A stretch of 45,449 bases of DNA from Dehalococcoidia bacterium (GCA_022451965.1 JAKUNJ010000003.1:1-45449), one strand, 5' to 3'; shown: positions 32,867 through 42,117, counted from the first letter of the stretch. Numbers and translations are program-made. The notes: generated by a model from the sequence alone, not told the origin.

Positions 32867-34179
32867 AAATACTATCCGATATTGAATCAACACTTAAATA
32901 TTTAAAAGAACTAAGGAAAAGTACATACTCTAATATATTAACTAGCGGTAATGGCTTTTTTGAAAAAGATTATTCTGTTGAGGAATATGTAAAAAAAATT
33001 ATGGATCTGACTAAACTTAATGGGGATGATTTTTTGTTTGAATTAAGTTCAAAATTAGATGATGAAAAATTTGGGAATCTACAAATATCAGAAAAAGAAT
33101 TAAAAAATTCAGTTGATCAGATAACAAAAGAAGAAAGAAATATTCTTGAAAATACTATTTCAAGAATCGAAAACTTTCAAAAAAAGACATTAACAAAGAA
33201 CTGGTTTGATGAAAAAAATGGGTATGGAGAATATATCAAACCCATAGAATCTGTAGGTTGCTATATACCAGGTGGAACTGCACCTCTTATTTCTACTGTT
33301 CTACACACAGTTATTCCAGCTAAGGTAGCAGGAGTAAAGCGGATATCTATTGCTTCCCCTGCTGCAGGTATTGAATTGCCAAATAATATGCTACTTGCAG
33401 CGGCTTATCTATCAGGAGTTGATGATTTTTATACATATGGAGGGCCTCAAGCGATAATTAGTATGGCAGTTGGAACTAAAAAAGTTTCAAAAGTTGATAT
33501 GATATGTGGCCCAGGAAATATTTTTGTAATGACAGCAAAAAAGCTTGTATATGGAGAGGTCGGATTAGATGGAATATTTGGGCCTACTGAAACTATGATT
33601 GTTGCAGATAGTTCCTCAAATATAGAATATGTTGTTGGAGATTTGATGGCTCAAGCTGAACATGATGTACTTGCTCTTCCTATGATGGCTACCAATAGTC
33701 TAGAATTTGCAAAAGACATCGAATTTTTCTATAAAAATAAGCTTAATTCAATGAAAAGAAAAGATATTATTGAAAAATCAATGAATCGAGGATTTATTTC
33801 AGTTTTACAAGATGAAAAAGAGATAATTGAATTAGTAAATGAAGTAGCACCTGAACATTTGTCTATAGCATCAGAAAAGTTAATAAATATATCTGAAAAA
33901 ATAGATTCTGCAGGTTCTATATTTCTTGGAGAAATTTCTTCAGAAGTATTAGCTGATTATGTAGCAGGTCCTAGTCATGTTATGCCAACAAATGGTTCCG
34001 CTAGATATTCTTCTTCACTATCATCAAGAACGTTTCAGAAATCTATCCCTGTCTTGGCAATTGATAAAAAAATATTTAAAGAAATATGCAATGATGCAGA
34101 AAATTTTGCTAAACTCGAATCACTTCAAGCGCATAGCGAGGCTATCTCTATCAGAAAAGAAAAATACTTAATGGAGTAA
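32863..34179 (+). CDS. hisD: Histidinol dehydrogenase
   Basis: HisD oxidises histidinol to histidine in two NAD-dependent steps with a catalytic zinc. The 438-aa protein contains CYIPGGTAPLISTVL, DMICGPGNIFVMTAKKLVYGEVGLDGIFGPTE (family signature), LMAQAEHDVLA with a Gln/His ligand pair, and VAPEHLSI and DYVAGPSHVMPTNGSAR with catalytic and metal-binding His. Length is normal. It is coupled to hisG by a 4-nt ATGA overlap and is followed after 4 nt by hisC. Confidence 0.97.
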   Translation: MKILSDIESTLKYLKELRKSTYSNILTSGNGFFEKDYSVEEYVKKIMDLTKLNGDDFLFELSSKLDDEKFGNLQISEKELKNSVDQITKEERNILENTISRIENFQKKTLTKNWFDEKNGYGEYIKPIESVGCYIPGGTAPLISTVLHTVIPAKVAGVKRISIASPAAGIELPNNMLLAAAYLSGVDDFYTYGGPQAIISMAVGTKKVSKVDMICGPGNIFVMTAKKLVYGEVGLDGIFGPTETMIVADSSSNIEYVVGDLMAQAEHDVLALPMMATNSLEFAKDIEFFYKNKLNSMKRKDIIEKSMNRGFISVLQDEKEIIELVNEVAPEHLSIASEKLINISEKIDSAGSIFLGEISSEVLADYVAGPSHVMPTNGSARYSSSLSSRTFQKSIPVLAIDKKIFKEICNDAENFAKLESLQAHSEAISIRKEKYLME

Positions 34180-34183
34180 TTAA

Positions 34184-35263
34184 TTGAGTTTAGATAAGAG
34201 TATCAGAAGAAATATAATGAGAATTCCTTCATATAAAGGGGTTGATCCATCTCTAAAACTTGCATCAGAATCAGGTATTGATCCTAAGGATATTATCAAA
34301 CTAAATGCAAACGAGAATGCATTTGGAGATACTTTAGGTTTAGGAAAAGATTTGTCTAAAATAAACATTCATGAATATCCTGATCCTAATCAAAAATTAC
34401 TTAGAGAATCTTTAGTAAATTATACGGGGAATAAATTTGAGGAAATTGTTGCTGGTTCCGGTAGTGATGAGCTTATAGATATTCTTATAAGAATATTTTT
34501 AAGTGAAGGAGATAAATTAATAGATGCAAAACCAACTTTTGGTATGTACGAATTTTTTGCAAAAATTCAGGGAGCTGATGTTATATCTGTATTTAGAGAT
34601 AAAGAATTTAATTTAGATTTAGATCTAATTCTAAAACAAATAGACTCTAAGACAAAGATGATTTTTTTAGCATCTCCAAATAATCCAACTGGAAATATTG
34701 CTTCACCTGAAGAAATAAAAACACTCTTAGATACAAACTTAATTGTTGTTATAGATGAAACTTATTATGAATTTTCTAAATTTTCTTATTCTAATCTCAT
34801 TCATGAACATGATAATGTGATCATACTTAGATCATTTTCTAAATGGGCTGGTTTAGCCGGACTTAGAATTGGATATGCTATTTCAAATCCTAAATTAATT
34901 GAAAAAATTTTACTAGTAAAGCAACCATATAATATAAATTCAGCTGCTGAACATGTAGCTATCAATGCTATGAGTAAAAAAGATTTTCTTCTTGAGAAAG
35001 TTGATATTCTCATAGATCAAAAGAATAAGATTTATGATTTTTTATCAAACTATGATGAATTGAAACCATTTCCTTCTTCTGCAAATTTTATTTTATGTGA
35101 TTTCAAGGAAAAGGATTCAAACATAATATTTGAAAAATTAGCTCAAAATGGGATATTTGTAAGAAAGTTTTCAGATAATGTGATTTCAAATTCTCTTAGA
35201 TTTTCATCTGGAACTCCTGACCAAACTCGTAAATTATTACGAGTGCTTAAGTCAATAATTTAG
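34184..35263 (+). CDS. hisC: Histidinol-phosphate aminotransferase
   Basis: A 359-aa class I/II PLP aminotransferase converting imidazole-acetol phosphate to histidinol phosphate. KLNANENAFGD is the N-terminal motif, ASPNNPTGNI binds PLP through Asn, VVIDETYYEFS holds the PLP Asp and Tyr, and LRSFSKWAGLAGLRIGYAI carries the Schiff-base Lys and Arg. The start is TTG, supported by GGAG 7 nt upstream; ATG at 34217 is a weaker alternative. It sits between hisD and hisB in the operon. Confidence 0.95.
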   Translation: MSLDKSIRRNIMRIPSYKGVDPSLKLASESGIDPKDIIKLNANENAFGDTLGLGKDLSKINIHEYPDPNQKLLRESLVNYTGNKFEEIVAGSGSDELIDILIRIFLSEGDKLIDAKPTFGMYEFFAKIQGADVISVFRDKEFNLDLDLILKQIDSKTKMIFLASPNNPTGNIASPEEIKTLLDTNLIVVIDETYYEFSKFSYSNLIHEHDNVIILRSFSKWAGLAGLRIGYAISNPKLIEKILLVKQPYNINSAAEHVAINAMSKKDFLLEKVDILIDQKNKIYDFLSNYDELKPFPSSANFILCDFKEKDSNIIFEKLAQNGIFVRKFSDNVISNSLRFSSGTPDQTRKLLRVLKSII

Positions 35264-35279
35264 TGATATAAATATTATT

Positions 35280-35873
35280 ATGATTAATAAAAGAATTTCA
35301 AAAAAAACAAGAGTTACAGGTGAAACTGAAATATCTATAGAAATAAATATTGATGGTAGTGGTAAATCCTCAGTAACTTCACCCATAGGCATGCTAAATC
35401 ATATGCTTGATCAAATAGCTAGACATGGTTTGATTGACATTAAAGCCGATATCAAAGGAGATTTGGAAACAGGAACTCATCATATTATTGAAGATACATC
35501 TATTGTTCTTGGTATGTGCTTAGATGAAGCTTTAGGTGATAGAGCTGGAATTTTGAGAATGGGAGATAAAACTTGTTTATTAGATGAAGCATTATGTCAA
35601 ATAGCCCTTGATCTTTCAGGAAGAGGCTATTTTGTAATCGATATGGGTCAAATTGATAATGAAGGGGAATTTTCTATAGAGATGGCAAAACATTTTTATG
35701 AATCTTTAGCTTCAAATGCAAGATTTGGTATACATCTCAGAATGCATTCTGGTACAAATCATCATCATATTTTAGAATGTTCGTTTAAGACTTTTGCTAG
35801 AGCATTCAGAGAGGCTGCTTCATTTGATTCTAGAAGAGCAAATTCGATTCCTTCAACTAAAGGAACTCTTTAG
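35280..35873 (+). CDS. hisB: Imidazoleglycerol-phosphate dehydratase
   Basis: HisB dehydrates imidazole-glycerol phosphate with two Mn ions. The 197-aa length fits the monofunctional form, with no phosphatase domain. The His-rich metal motifs are clear: LNHMLDQIARHGL, THHIIEDTSIVLG, HFYESLASNA and TNHHHILECSFKTFARA. It is the last gene of this his block. hisH, hisA, hisF and hisI are not in the window, since the next gene is convergent purS, overlapping by 4 nt. Confidence 0.97.
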   Translation: MINKRISKKTRVTGETEISIEINIDGSGKSSVTSPIGMLNHMLDQIARHGLIDIKADIKGDLETGTHHIIEDTSIVLGMCLDEALGDRAGILRMGDKTCLLDEALCQIALDLSGRGYFVIDMGQIDNEGEFSIEMAKHFYESLASNARFGIHLRMHSGTNHHHILECSFKTFARAFREAASFDSRRANSIPSTKGTL

Positions 35874-36115
35874 ATTATATTGAAAGAAAATTTTTCAATA
35901 ATTGGATTTGAAAGTAATTTATCAGAGATTTCTTCAGTTATATTTTTAGCATTTTTTTCGTTATCTGATTCTATTTCTAGAATGAAAATTTTCCCTGATC
36001 TTATAGATTTTACTTCACTAAATCCTATACGATTTGCGGAATCAGATATCGTAAGTCCCTCAGGATCATTTACATTATCCTTATAAAGGATTTTTACTTC
36101 AAACTTGTATATCAA
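35870..36115 (-). CDS. purS: Phosphoribosylformylglycinamidine synthase subunit PurS
   Basis: An 81-aa small subunit of the PurLQS FGAM synthase of purine synthesis; it bridges PurL and PurQ. YKFEVKILYKDNVNDPEG is the family's first strand and its (V/I)-x-D-P-(Q/E)-G motif, and FSEVKSIRSGKIFILEIES is the following conserved block. The start is TTG, overlapping the tlpA-like stop as TTGA. purQ and purL are not adjacent; the operon ends here against hisB. Confidence 0.92.
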   Translation of the reverse strand: MIYKFEVKILYKDNVNDPEGLTISDSANRIGFSEVKSIRSGKIFILEIESDNEKNAKNITEEISDKLLSNPIIEKFSFNII

Positions 36116-36699
36116 TTATTTGCCTCTACGAGCCCAGCAGTCATTATTTGTCCAAATGCTTCTTCAGAAAGTGAGCCTGAATGCCTCATATTTATTGTTC
36201 CATCATCATTTAGAAATACCCAGTATGGAAAAGCAGGTAATCCAAAATGTTCTGCAATGGAATTATTTTGATTATCAAATATTACTGGAACATTCCAATC
36301 TTCTCTTATTAGCCAATCATCAGGTGGAAAGTTAGGCTTATTTTTATCAATATGAGTTGCCACAGAGAATAAATTTATATTTTCAGGTGATCCATTTCTG
36401 TCTAACCATTTTTTTATCATAGGAACTTCTCTTTGACAATGTGAGCACCAATGTGCCAAGAATACTATTACTGTAGCTTTTTTTTCTTCTAGTCCTACTC
36501 TAGTTGTTACTGTTATGCTTTCCCCATTGAGATTTGTTCCAGTTGGAATTGGAGCAAAAGCTCCTACTGCAGTATCTTGAGAACTTCGATTATATTGCGG
36601 TAGTTCTCCTCCTACGATAGATACATCAGTATATGTATAAGAATTTCCTGAACAAGATACTAAAAATAAAACTAAAGTTATTATGATATATTTTTTCAT
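36112..36699 (-). CDS. TlpA-like thioredoxin-fold lipoprotein
   Basis: A 195-aa exported thiol-disulfide protein. The N terminus has a lysine pair, a hydrophobic stretch and the lipobox LVSC with Cys16 as the lipidation site. After a Ser/Thr-rich linker, the thioredoxin fold shows VFLAHWCSHCQREVP with redox pair Cys85/Cys88 and the cis-Pro loop GLPAFPYWVFLNDDG. It is probably tethered to the outer face of the membrane, acting with the DsbB-like protein encoded just upstream (ATGA overlap of 4 nt). The lipoprotein would be a client of Lgt encoded at 6476. Confidence 0.92.
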   Translation of the reverse strand: MKKYIIITLVLFLVSCSGNSYTYTDVSIVGGELPQYNRSSQDTAVGAFAPIPTGTNLNGESITVTTRVGLEEKKATVIVFLAHWCSHCQREVPMIKKWLDRNGSPENINLFSVATHIDKNKPNFPPDDWLIREDWNVPVIFDNQNNSIAEHFGLPAFPYWVFLNDDGTINMRHSGSLSEEAFGQIMTAGLVEANN

Positions 36700-37217
36700 T
36701 TACAAAGTATTTTTTGATTAATTATTATTAATAATAATCCAAAAAAATTGAAAAAAGCCATTAATGGAATAGATATAAACCCTAATTCCCAGATATATGG
36801 GCTTGAGCAATTAACTAAATCACAAGAATCATCTCCTGGAAACCACTGAATAAAATAGTGGTAAACAGAAATAGATATCCCAATTAATATAAATGGCAGC
36901 GATATGAAAATTCCATTTTTATCTTTCCTGAAGTAAGTCGTTATATAAATTATTACTAGAGGGAATAAAAAAATTCTTTCGAACCAACAGTATTTACAAG
37001 GTTCTAGGTTCTTTATTTCTGATAAATATAAGCTAGATAATGTTCCAATTAAGGATAATAAAAAACAATAAAATAAAACGTTTCTATTAATGTTTAAATT
37101 ATTTATAAAAAATCTTCCTATAAAGTTACTTGGATAAAAAAAGTTTAATATTGTAATTAGAGAAAAAATAGATATAAAAATAGTGCTTGAAATAGCTAAT
37201 ATTTTAATTTCTATCAT
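36696..37217 (-). CDS. dsbB: Disulfide bond formation protein (DsbB/BdbC-like)
   Basis: A 173-aa four- or five-helix inner-membrane protein that oxidises a periplasmic/extracytoplasmic thiol partner and passes electrons to quinone. The first cysteine pair is Cys74/Cys77 in LEPCKYCWFERIF; the second is Cys132/Cys137 in FPGDDSCDLVNCSSP. IPLMAFFNFFGLLLIII is the last helix. An extra N-terminal helix precedes the standard fold. It lies 3 nt after the DUF3105 gene and overlaps the TlpA-like gene, so the three form a redox cassette. DsbB subclass not resolved. Confidence 0.9.
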   Translation of the reverse strand: MIEIKILAISSTIFISIFSLITILNFFYPSNFIGRFFINNLNINRNVLFYCFLLSLIGTLSSLYLSEIKNLEPCKYCWFERIFLFPLVIIYITTYFRKDKNGIFISLPFILIGISISVYHYFIQWFPGDDSCDLVNCSSPYIWELGFISIPLMAFFNFFGLLLIIINQKILCK

Positions 37218-37220
37218 TTA

Positions 37221-37907
37221 TTAATTTCCTCTAAATGAAGAAAGCGGCGCTCTATCTTGATAAGCATTTATGAATTCTTGAATTTTTTCTTCATCAAATT
37301 TCATTAATTTTAAGTGATGTCTCCATCCTGTAATCGTTATTGGAAATTCATCAAAAGAACTGTAAGGGGTCATTAAAAATTGAAACCTATTTGTAGGCAT
37401 TAAATCTGTTAGATTTTCAATTAATTCATCGCAAATAATTCCGCCTGACTTTATACTTGTAAATTCAGGATCTAATCTACTGCAATCATAATGTATTCCT
37501 ATGCCCCCATGTAATAGATTTGCAACAAGTATCTCATTAGGTAACTGAGTATCATACTTTCCCCAAGGTGCTGGAGACGTTACTCCAACTCCTGGGACAG
37601 GCCTTTCTAGGTCATACCAATATGCACCTGAAGTTGGTGGAGATAAAGAATAGCCATCATGAACTTCTCCAATTCCAACTTCTTCTCGCTTATCTTCTTC
37701 ATCAGTATTTATAGGGCCCTCAAGATTAACTCCTCCTCCTTTTATTTTGGAGCTATCTGAGTTAGATCCTAGAGCAGGACTTATAGTTAAACCAAGTATA
37801 AAAACTATAGCTAGCAGTCCTCCGAAAAAATATATGAAGAACCTTTTTCTTCTTTTCTTTTCTTTATTTTTGTCTCTTCTCTCATTTGTTATTTGAGATT
37901 TAGACAT
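37221..37907 (-). CDS. DUF3105 membrane-anchored protein
   Basis: A 228-aa protein with a very basic N terminus (RRDKNKEKKRRKRFF), one membrane helix (~24-45) and an extracytoplasmic domain. PVPGVGVTSPAPWGKYDTQ and LPNEILVANLLHGGIGIHYDC match the DUF3105 pattern (P-x-PWGxY ... HNLxHGG-xxxY). It has exactly two cysteines, in HYDCSRL and GGIICDEL, 17-18 residues apart, both in the exported domain. Function is unknown for the family. Placement directly before the DsbB-like and TlpA-like genes suggests a disulfide-carrying substrate or partner, which is inference. Confidence 0.85.
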   Translation of the reverse strand: MSKSQITNERRDKNKEKKRRKRFFIYFFGGLLAIVFILGLTISPALGSNSDSSKIKGGGVNLEGPINTDEEDKREEVGIGEVHDGYSLSPPTSGAYWYDLERPVPGVGVTSPAPWGKYDTQLPNEILVANLLHGGIGIHYDCSRLDPEFTSIKSGGIICDELIENLTDLMPTNRFQFLMTPYSSFDEFPITITGWRHHLKLMKFDEEKIQEFINAYQDRAPLSSFRGN

Positions 37908-37954
37908 TCCTTTTCTATGTTTAGGCCTAGTAGTAATATCTTTTTCCTTATTTT

Positions 37955-38854
37955 TTATAATTCTAGATTATCATTAGTAATAATTTCATAGATATCTAAA
38001 TACCTTTTTAATGTATTTTTAATAACATTTTCAGGCAATTTAGGTGGGGGAGGGGTTTTATCCCAGTTTTCTTCATTAAGCCAATTCCTTAAGAATTGTT
38101 TATCGAAAGGGTCAGGGGATTTTCCTAATTCATAATCAGTATATTTCCAAAATCTACTTGAGTCTGGAGTAAGGGCTTCGTCAATAAGAGTAATATTATT
38201 ATCTATATATCCGAATTCAAATTTAGTATCAGCTAGTATAATACCTTTACCTAAACAATATTTTGCTGCTTTTGAGTACAATTCAATAGAAATCTTTTCT
38301 AGCTCATAGTAAAGCTGTGATCCTATGAGATTTACACCATCATCTTCTGATAATGGCTCATCGTGACCTTCATCAGCCTTAGTTGAAGGAGTAAAAATAG
38401 GTGTTTCAAATTTTTGTGCTTCTAATAATTTTTGTTCTATTTTTTTATAATTTATAGAATTTGTAGATTTATACTCATTCCATGCACTTCCAGTTATATA
38501 ACCTCTAACAACACATTCAATATTTATTCGTTCTGCCTTTTTTACTACAGTTGATCTTTTCAATATTTCTTTATCTTTTATTTTTTCATAAGGAGTATCT
38601 GAAAAATCATAATCTTCAGCTTTAGAAATAAAGTGTGACTTAGTATCTTTGAAAAAATCAAACCAAAAAGAACTTAAATTATTAAGAATTATTCCTTTTT
38701 GAGGTACTACTTCATTCATTATTACATCAAAAGCAGAAATTCTGTCTGTTGCAACAAAAAGTAATTTATCATCATCAATATTGTAAATATCTCTAACTTT
38801 TCCAGAATGAATTTTATTTTTCAAATTAGTATACTTAACAGATTTTACTTCCAT
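37955..38854 (-). CDS. purC: Phosphoribosylaminoimidazole-succinocarboxamide synthase
   Basis: PurC (SAICAR synthetase) joins aspartate to CAIR using ATP. The 299-aa protein has HSGKVRDIYNI (nucleotide-binding start), LFVATDRISAFDVIM, the signature IECVVRGYITGSAWNEY and the second signature LADTKFEFGY, with LIDEALTPDSSRFW after it. Length fits the eukaryote/yeast-like ~300-aa class rather than the ~240-aa E. coli class. Its ATG immediately follows the purB stop (TAGATG). Confidence 0.97.
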   Translation of the reverse strand: MEVKSVKYTNLKNKIHSGKVRDIYNIDDDKLLFVATDRISAFDVIMNEVVPQKGIILNNLSSFWFDFFKDTKSHFISKAEDYDFSDTPYEKIKDKEILKRSTVVKKAERINIECVVRGYITGSAWNEYKSTNSINYKKIEQKLLEAQKFETPIFTPSTKADEGHDEPLSEDDGVNLIGSQLYYELEKISIELYSKAAKYCLGKGIILADTKFEFGYIDNNITLIDEALTPDSSRFWKYTDYELGKSPDPFDKQFLRNWLNEENWDKTPPPPKLPENVIKNTLKRYLDIYEIITNDNLEL

Positions 38855-40162
38855 CTAATCAATTTTCCATCCAAGTGAAATAAACTGATCTTTTGTATAC
38901 CTTAGATAAAACTTAAAATCGAATATTTCTAAAATTTCTTTTTCAGTTAACCTTAGTTTTATTTCTTTATTTTCTAAACATAGGTCCTTTAGATGAATAT
39001 CTTTTTCAGAGCTTTTCATCGAAAGTGATTGAACAAGATCATAAGATTTATTTTTTTCTAATCCTGATTCAATTAGTTTCAGCATTACTCTTGGTGAAAA
39101 TATTAATCCATTTGCTTTATTTAGATTTTCTAGCATTTGATTCCTATTTATGTATAAATCAGAAATTATTTGATTAGAAAGATTAATAATATAGTCTAAA
39201 GCTATAGAGGAATCAGGAAGAATAACTCTTTCAGCAGATGAATGAGATATATCTCTTTCGTGCCATAGTGGTACATTCTCCAAAGCAACAACACTATTCG
39301 CTCTTATAATTCTTGAAAGTCCACAAATCCTTTCGGATAATTCTGGATTTCTTTTATGTGGCATGGAAGATGATCCCTTAGTAACAAATCCTTTTTTTCC
39401 AAAAGGTTCTCTTACCTCATCAACCTCGCTTCTTTGAAGATGTCTTATCTCTAATGCAAATTTTTCTAGAGTACTTGCCACCAATGCTAAGTTTTGTGAA
39501 TATTCAGCATGTATATCTCTTTGAATTACTTGATTAGTTACATTTGCAGGTTTTAGACTTAGCTTCTTTGCTACTTTCTTTTCAAGATCAGGAGAAACTG
39601 TAGCATATGAACCTACAGGACCAGAAATCATACATATTGAAACTCTATCTTTAGTTTCAATTAGTCTAGATTTATGTCTATATAGCTCATCCCAAAAAAT
39701 TGCTAATTTAGCCCCAAAGCTCATGGGTTCAGCATGCATTCCATGAGATCTGCCTAGACAAGGAGTTTCTATTTCTTCTATTGCTTTATCTTTGATTGAA
39801 TTCATAAGTTCATCAATTTCTAATAGTAAATGGTTAATTGAAGATCTTAACTGTAGGCTCAAAGCCGTATCTTTTACATCATTTGAGGTTATACCATGAT
39901 GTATCCATCTAGATTCATCTCCAATATTTTCAGAAATTGATTTCACAAAAGAAACTATGTCATGTTTTGTTTCTTCAAAATATTTATTATATTTTTTAAT
40001 ATCGAATGTAATTTTTTGTATTTTGTTTAGATCTTTATTAGGAATGACTCCCAACTCATTCCAAGCTTCACATGTAGCAATTTCAACCTGAAGCCAATAA
40101 TTAAACATACTTTCATCAGACCAAATTTTAGATATTTTTTCTCTTGAATATCTAGGAATCAA
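38855..40162 (-). CDS. purB: Adenylosuccinate lyase
   Basis: PurB eliminates fumarate from SAICAR and adenylosuccinate. The 435-aa fumarase-superfamily protein has WIHHGITSNDVKDTALSL, CLGRSHGMHAEPMSFG with the catalytic His, and the signature GSSSMPHKRNPELSERI containing the mobile-loop serines. The start MIPRYSREKISKIW is typical; the codon is TTG and overlaps the end of the HAD gene by 11 nt. It is directly upstream of purC, its pathway predecessor. Confidence 0.97.
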   Translation of the reverse strand: MIPRYSREKISKIWSDESMFNYWLQVEIATCEAWNELGVIPNKDLNKIQKITFDIKKYNKYFEETKHDIVSFVKSISENIGDESRWIHHGITSNDVKDTALSLQLRSSINHLLLEIDELMNSIKDKAIEEIETPCLGRSHGMHAEPMSFGAKLAIFWDELYRHKSRLIETKDRVSICMISGPVGSYATVSPDLEKKVAKKLSLKPANVTNQVIQRDIHAEYSQNLALVASTLEKFALEIRHLQRSEVDEVREPFGKKGFVTKGSSSMPHKRNPELSERICGLSRIIRANSVVALENVPLWHERDISHSSAERVILPDSSIALDYIINLSNQIISDLYINRNQMLENLNKANGLIFSPRVMLKLIESGLEKNKSYDLVQSLSMKSSEKDIHLKDLCLENKEIKLRLTEKEILEIFDFKFYLRYTKDQFISLGWKID

Positions 40163-40829
40163 TAAAATTTCCTTTTATTTTTTCTATATATCTTAATAAT
40201 TGTTTGAAGCTACTAAATTTAGTAGCAGAAATATTTTCTTCTAGACATCTATTATATAACGGATCCAAAGCGAAAATTTTATCACATTTTTGTGAAGCGC
40301 ATAAATCCGTTGTAATTCCATCGCCTACGTAAATTACAAAACTTTCTGATATTTTTTGATTAACTGTCTCACATTTACATATACCCCATTCAGGTGAACA
40401 TGACTTATCAAATGAAACAGAGTAATCAAAAGATAATTCACATAATTTATTTTTTTTCATAGTTGCTGCCACTATTTCAATCTCATGAAAATCTTTTAGC
40501 ACAGGTTGAATATAATTTTTTAGCCCAGAACTTAAGACAGTAATTTTTATATTATTATTAATTGAAAAATTATAAAGCTCTATGAATCCTTCTCTTATTT
40601 TCACATTTTTTCTTGAGTAATTTTCTATATCTGAAAAAGAAGCATTCTCTATAGATTTTTCAAAAGATTTCTCTTGATAAATTTTGAAGGAAATTTTCTT
40701 TGATTTATAAAGATTAGCTATTTCATTGTATTCAACAGGAGAATAATGATTTAGAACAACTCTCGCTGCATTTTCTTCAACTAGTGTGTCATCAAAATCA
40801 ATTACTAATGAGATTTCCTTTTTATTCAT
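40152..40829 (-). CDS. HAD-IB phosphatase, MtnX/SerB-like
   Basis: A 225-aa haloacid dehalogenase-type phosphatase. Motif I is LVIDFDDTLVEENAARVVL, motif II TVLSSGLKNYI and motif IV YVGDGITTDLCASQKCD; the Lys of motif III probably lies in the KKNKLCEL segment. The sequence resembles MtnX (methionine salvage) or phosphoserine phosphatase but no other methionine-salvage gene is here. It overlaps purD by 4 nt (ATGA) and purB by 11 nt. In a purine operon it could act on a nucleotide or phosphosugar, which is inference. Confidence 0.82.
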   Translation of the reverse strand: MNKKEISLVIDFDDTLVEENAARVVLNHYSPVEYNEIANLYKSKKISFKIYQEKSFEKSIENASFSDIENYSRKNVKIREGFIELYNFSINNNIKITVLSSGLKNYIQPVLKDFHEIEIVAATMKKNKLCELSFDYSVSFDKSCSPEWGICKCETVNQKISESFVIYVGDGITTDLCASQKCDKIFALDPLYNRCLEENISATKFSSFKQLLRYIEKIKGNFIDS

Positions 40830-42091
40830 TTTTCCTCTGCTCTGAGAGCAATATCTTTCCTATAAAATGATCCCTCAAATTTAATTCTATCTATTTCTTG
40901 ATAAATTGTTGTTCTGGATTCACTAATAGTTTTGCTTATGTTAGATAAAACCAACACTCTACCGCTATTAGTTATTATTTTATTTTCTGATTTTTTAGTT
41001 CCTGCATGAAAGATTAGATTTTTTTTTATATTATCAAGTCCAAATATTTCAAATCCTGTTTGGTATGACTCTGGATATCCTCCAGAGCATAAAACTACAC
41101 ATACTCCTTTTTGTTTTTTCCATTTAACTTTCTTAGGATCAAAATTTTCATTAGATATATCAAATAAAACCTCAGATAGGTTTCCTTCAAACATTGGCAT
41201 TATTAATTCACATTCAGGATCACCAAATCTACAATTATATTCAATTACTTTAGGCCCTGAATTAGTCAGCATAATTCCTGTGTATAACATCCCTGCAAAT
41301 GGTGTCTGATTTTTTTGCATAGATTTTAACGTAGGAGTGATAATATTTTCAATAATATTATCACTTAAACTAACAGTCCAAAATTCAGGAGGGGTATAAC
41401 AACCCATACCTCCAGTATTTGGACCTTTATCGTCTTCAAATACTCTCTTATAATCACAAATAGCTATTGGTTCAGAAAAATTACTCCCATCAGTAAAACA
41501 AAATACACTTACCTCTGGACCATATATTTTATCCTCCAATAATATAGATTCTCCTGAAATCCCTAGTTTTTTTTCAATAATAAGAGATTTTATGACTTCT
41601 TCCATTTCGAATTTAGATTTTGGTAAAAATACTCCTTTCCCATTTGCTAAGCCATCGGCCTTAATGACTAAATTATCAAAACCAACTTCATTACCATATT
41701 TTATAGCTTCATTGTGATTATTAAAAAATTTAGCATGAGGTGTAGGTATATCATTATCAAGCATTAATCTTTTTGCAAATATTTTCGAAGCTTCAATTTG
41801 CGAAGCTTGCTTGGTTGGTCCAAATACATTTATATTATTTTTTATCAATAAATCTGTGATACCTTTACTTAACGGTCCCTCAGGTCCTATAACAACTAAA
41901 TCTGGATTTTGATCTTTTATAGTCTTCTCTAATAGAAATAAATCTTCAATATTTATATTAATTAATTTTGCTATCTTAGAGATACCTGCATTATCACCAA
42001 TGCATATAATTTCCTTAACTTTTTTATCTTTGGATAAATTCCATATTATTGAATGTTCTCTTCCTCCTGATCCAACTACTAAAACTTTCAT
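40826..42091 (-). CDS. purD: Phosphoribosylamine-glycine ligase
   Basis: PurD (GAR synthetase) couples glycine to phosphoribosylamine with ATP. The 421-aa ATP-grasp protein starts KVLVVGSGGREHSIIW and contains LVVIGPEGPLSKGI, VIKADGLANGKGVFL (ATP-grasp Lys) and PNTGGMGCYTPPE. The metal-binding block VIEYNCRFGDPECELIMP and the C-terminal FHAGT are also present. The full family length is there. It follows guaA by 26 nt. Confidence 0.97.
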   Translation of the reverse strand: MKVLVVGSGGREHSIIWNLSKDKKVKEIICIGDNAGISKIAKLININIEDLFLLEKTIKDQNPDLVVIGPEGPLSKGITDLLIKNNINVFGPTKQASQIEASKIFAKRLMLDNDIPTPHAKFFNNHNEAIKYGNEVGFDNLVIKADGLANGKGVFLPKSKFEMEEVIKSLIIEKKLGISGESILLEDKIYGPEVSVFCFTDGSNFSEPIAICDYKRVFEDDKGPNTGGMGCYTPPEFWTVSLSDNIIENIITPTLKSMQKNQTPFAGMLYTGIMLTNSGPKVIEYNCRFGDPECELIMPMFEGNLSEVLFDISNENFDPKKVKWKKQKGVCVVLCSGGYPESYQTGFEIFGLDNIKKNLIFHAGTKKSENKIITNSGRVLVLSNISKTISESRTTIYQEIDRIKFEGSFYRKDIALRAEEK

Positions 42092-42117
42092 AAATATTAT
42101 GATTCCTTGTTAATGTA

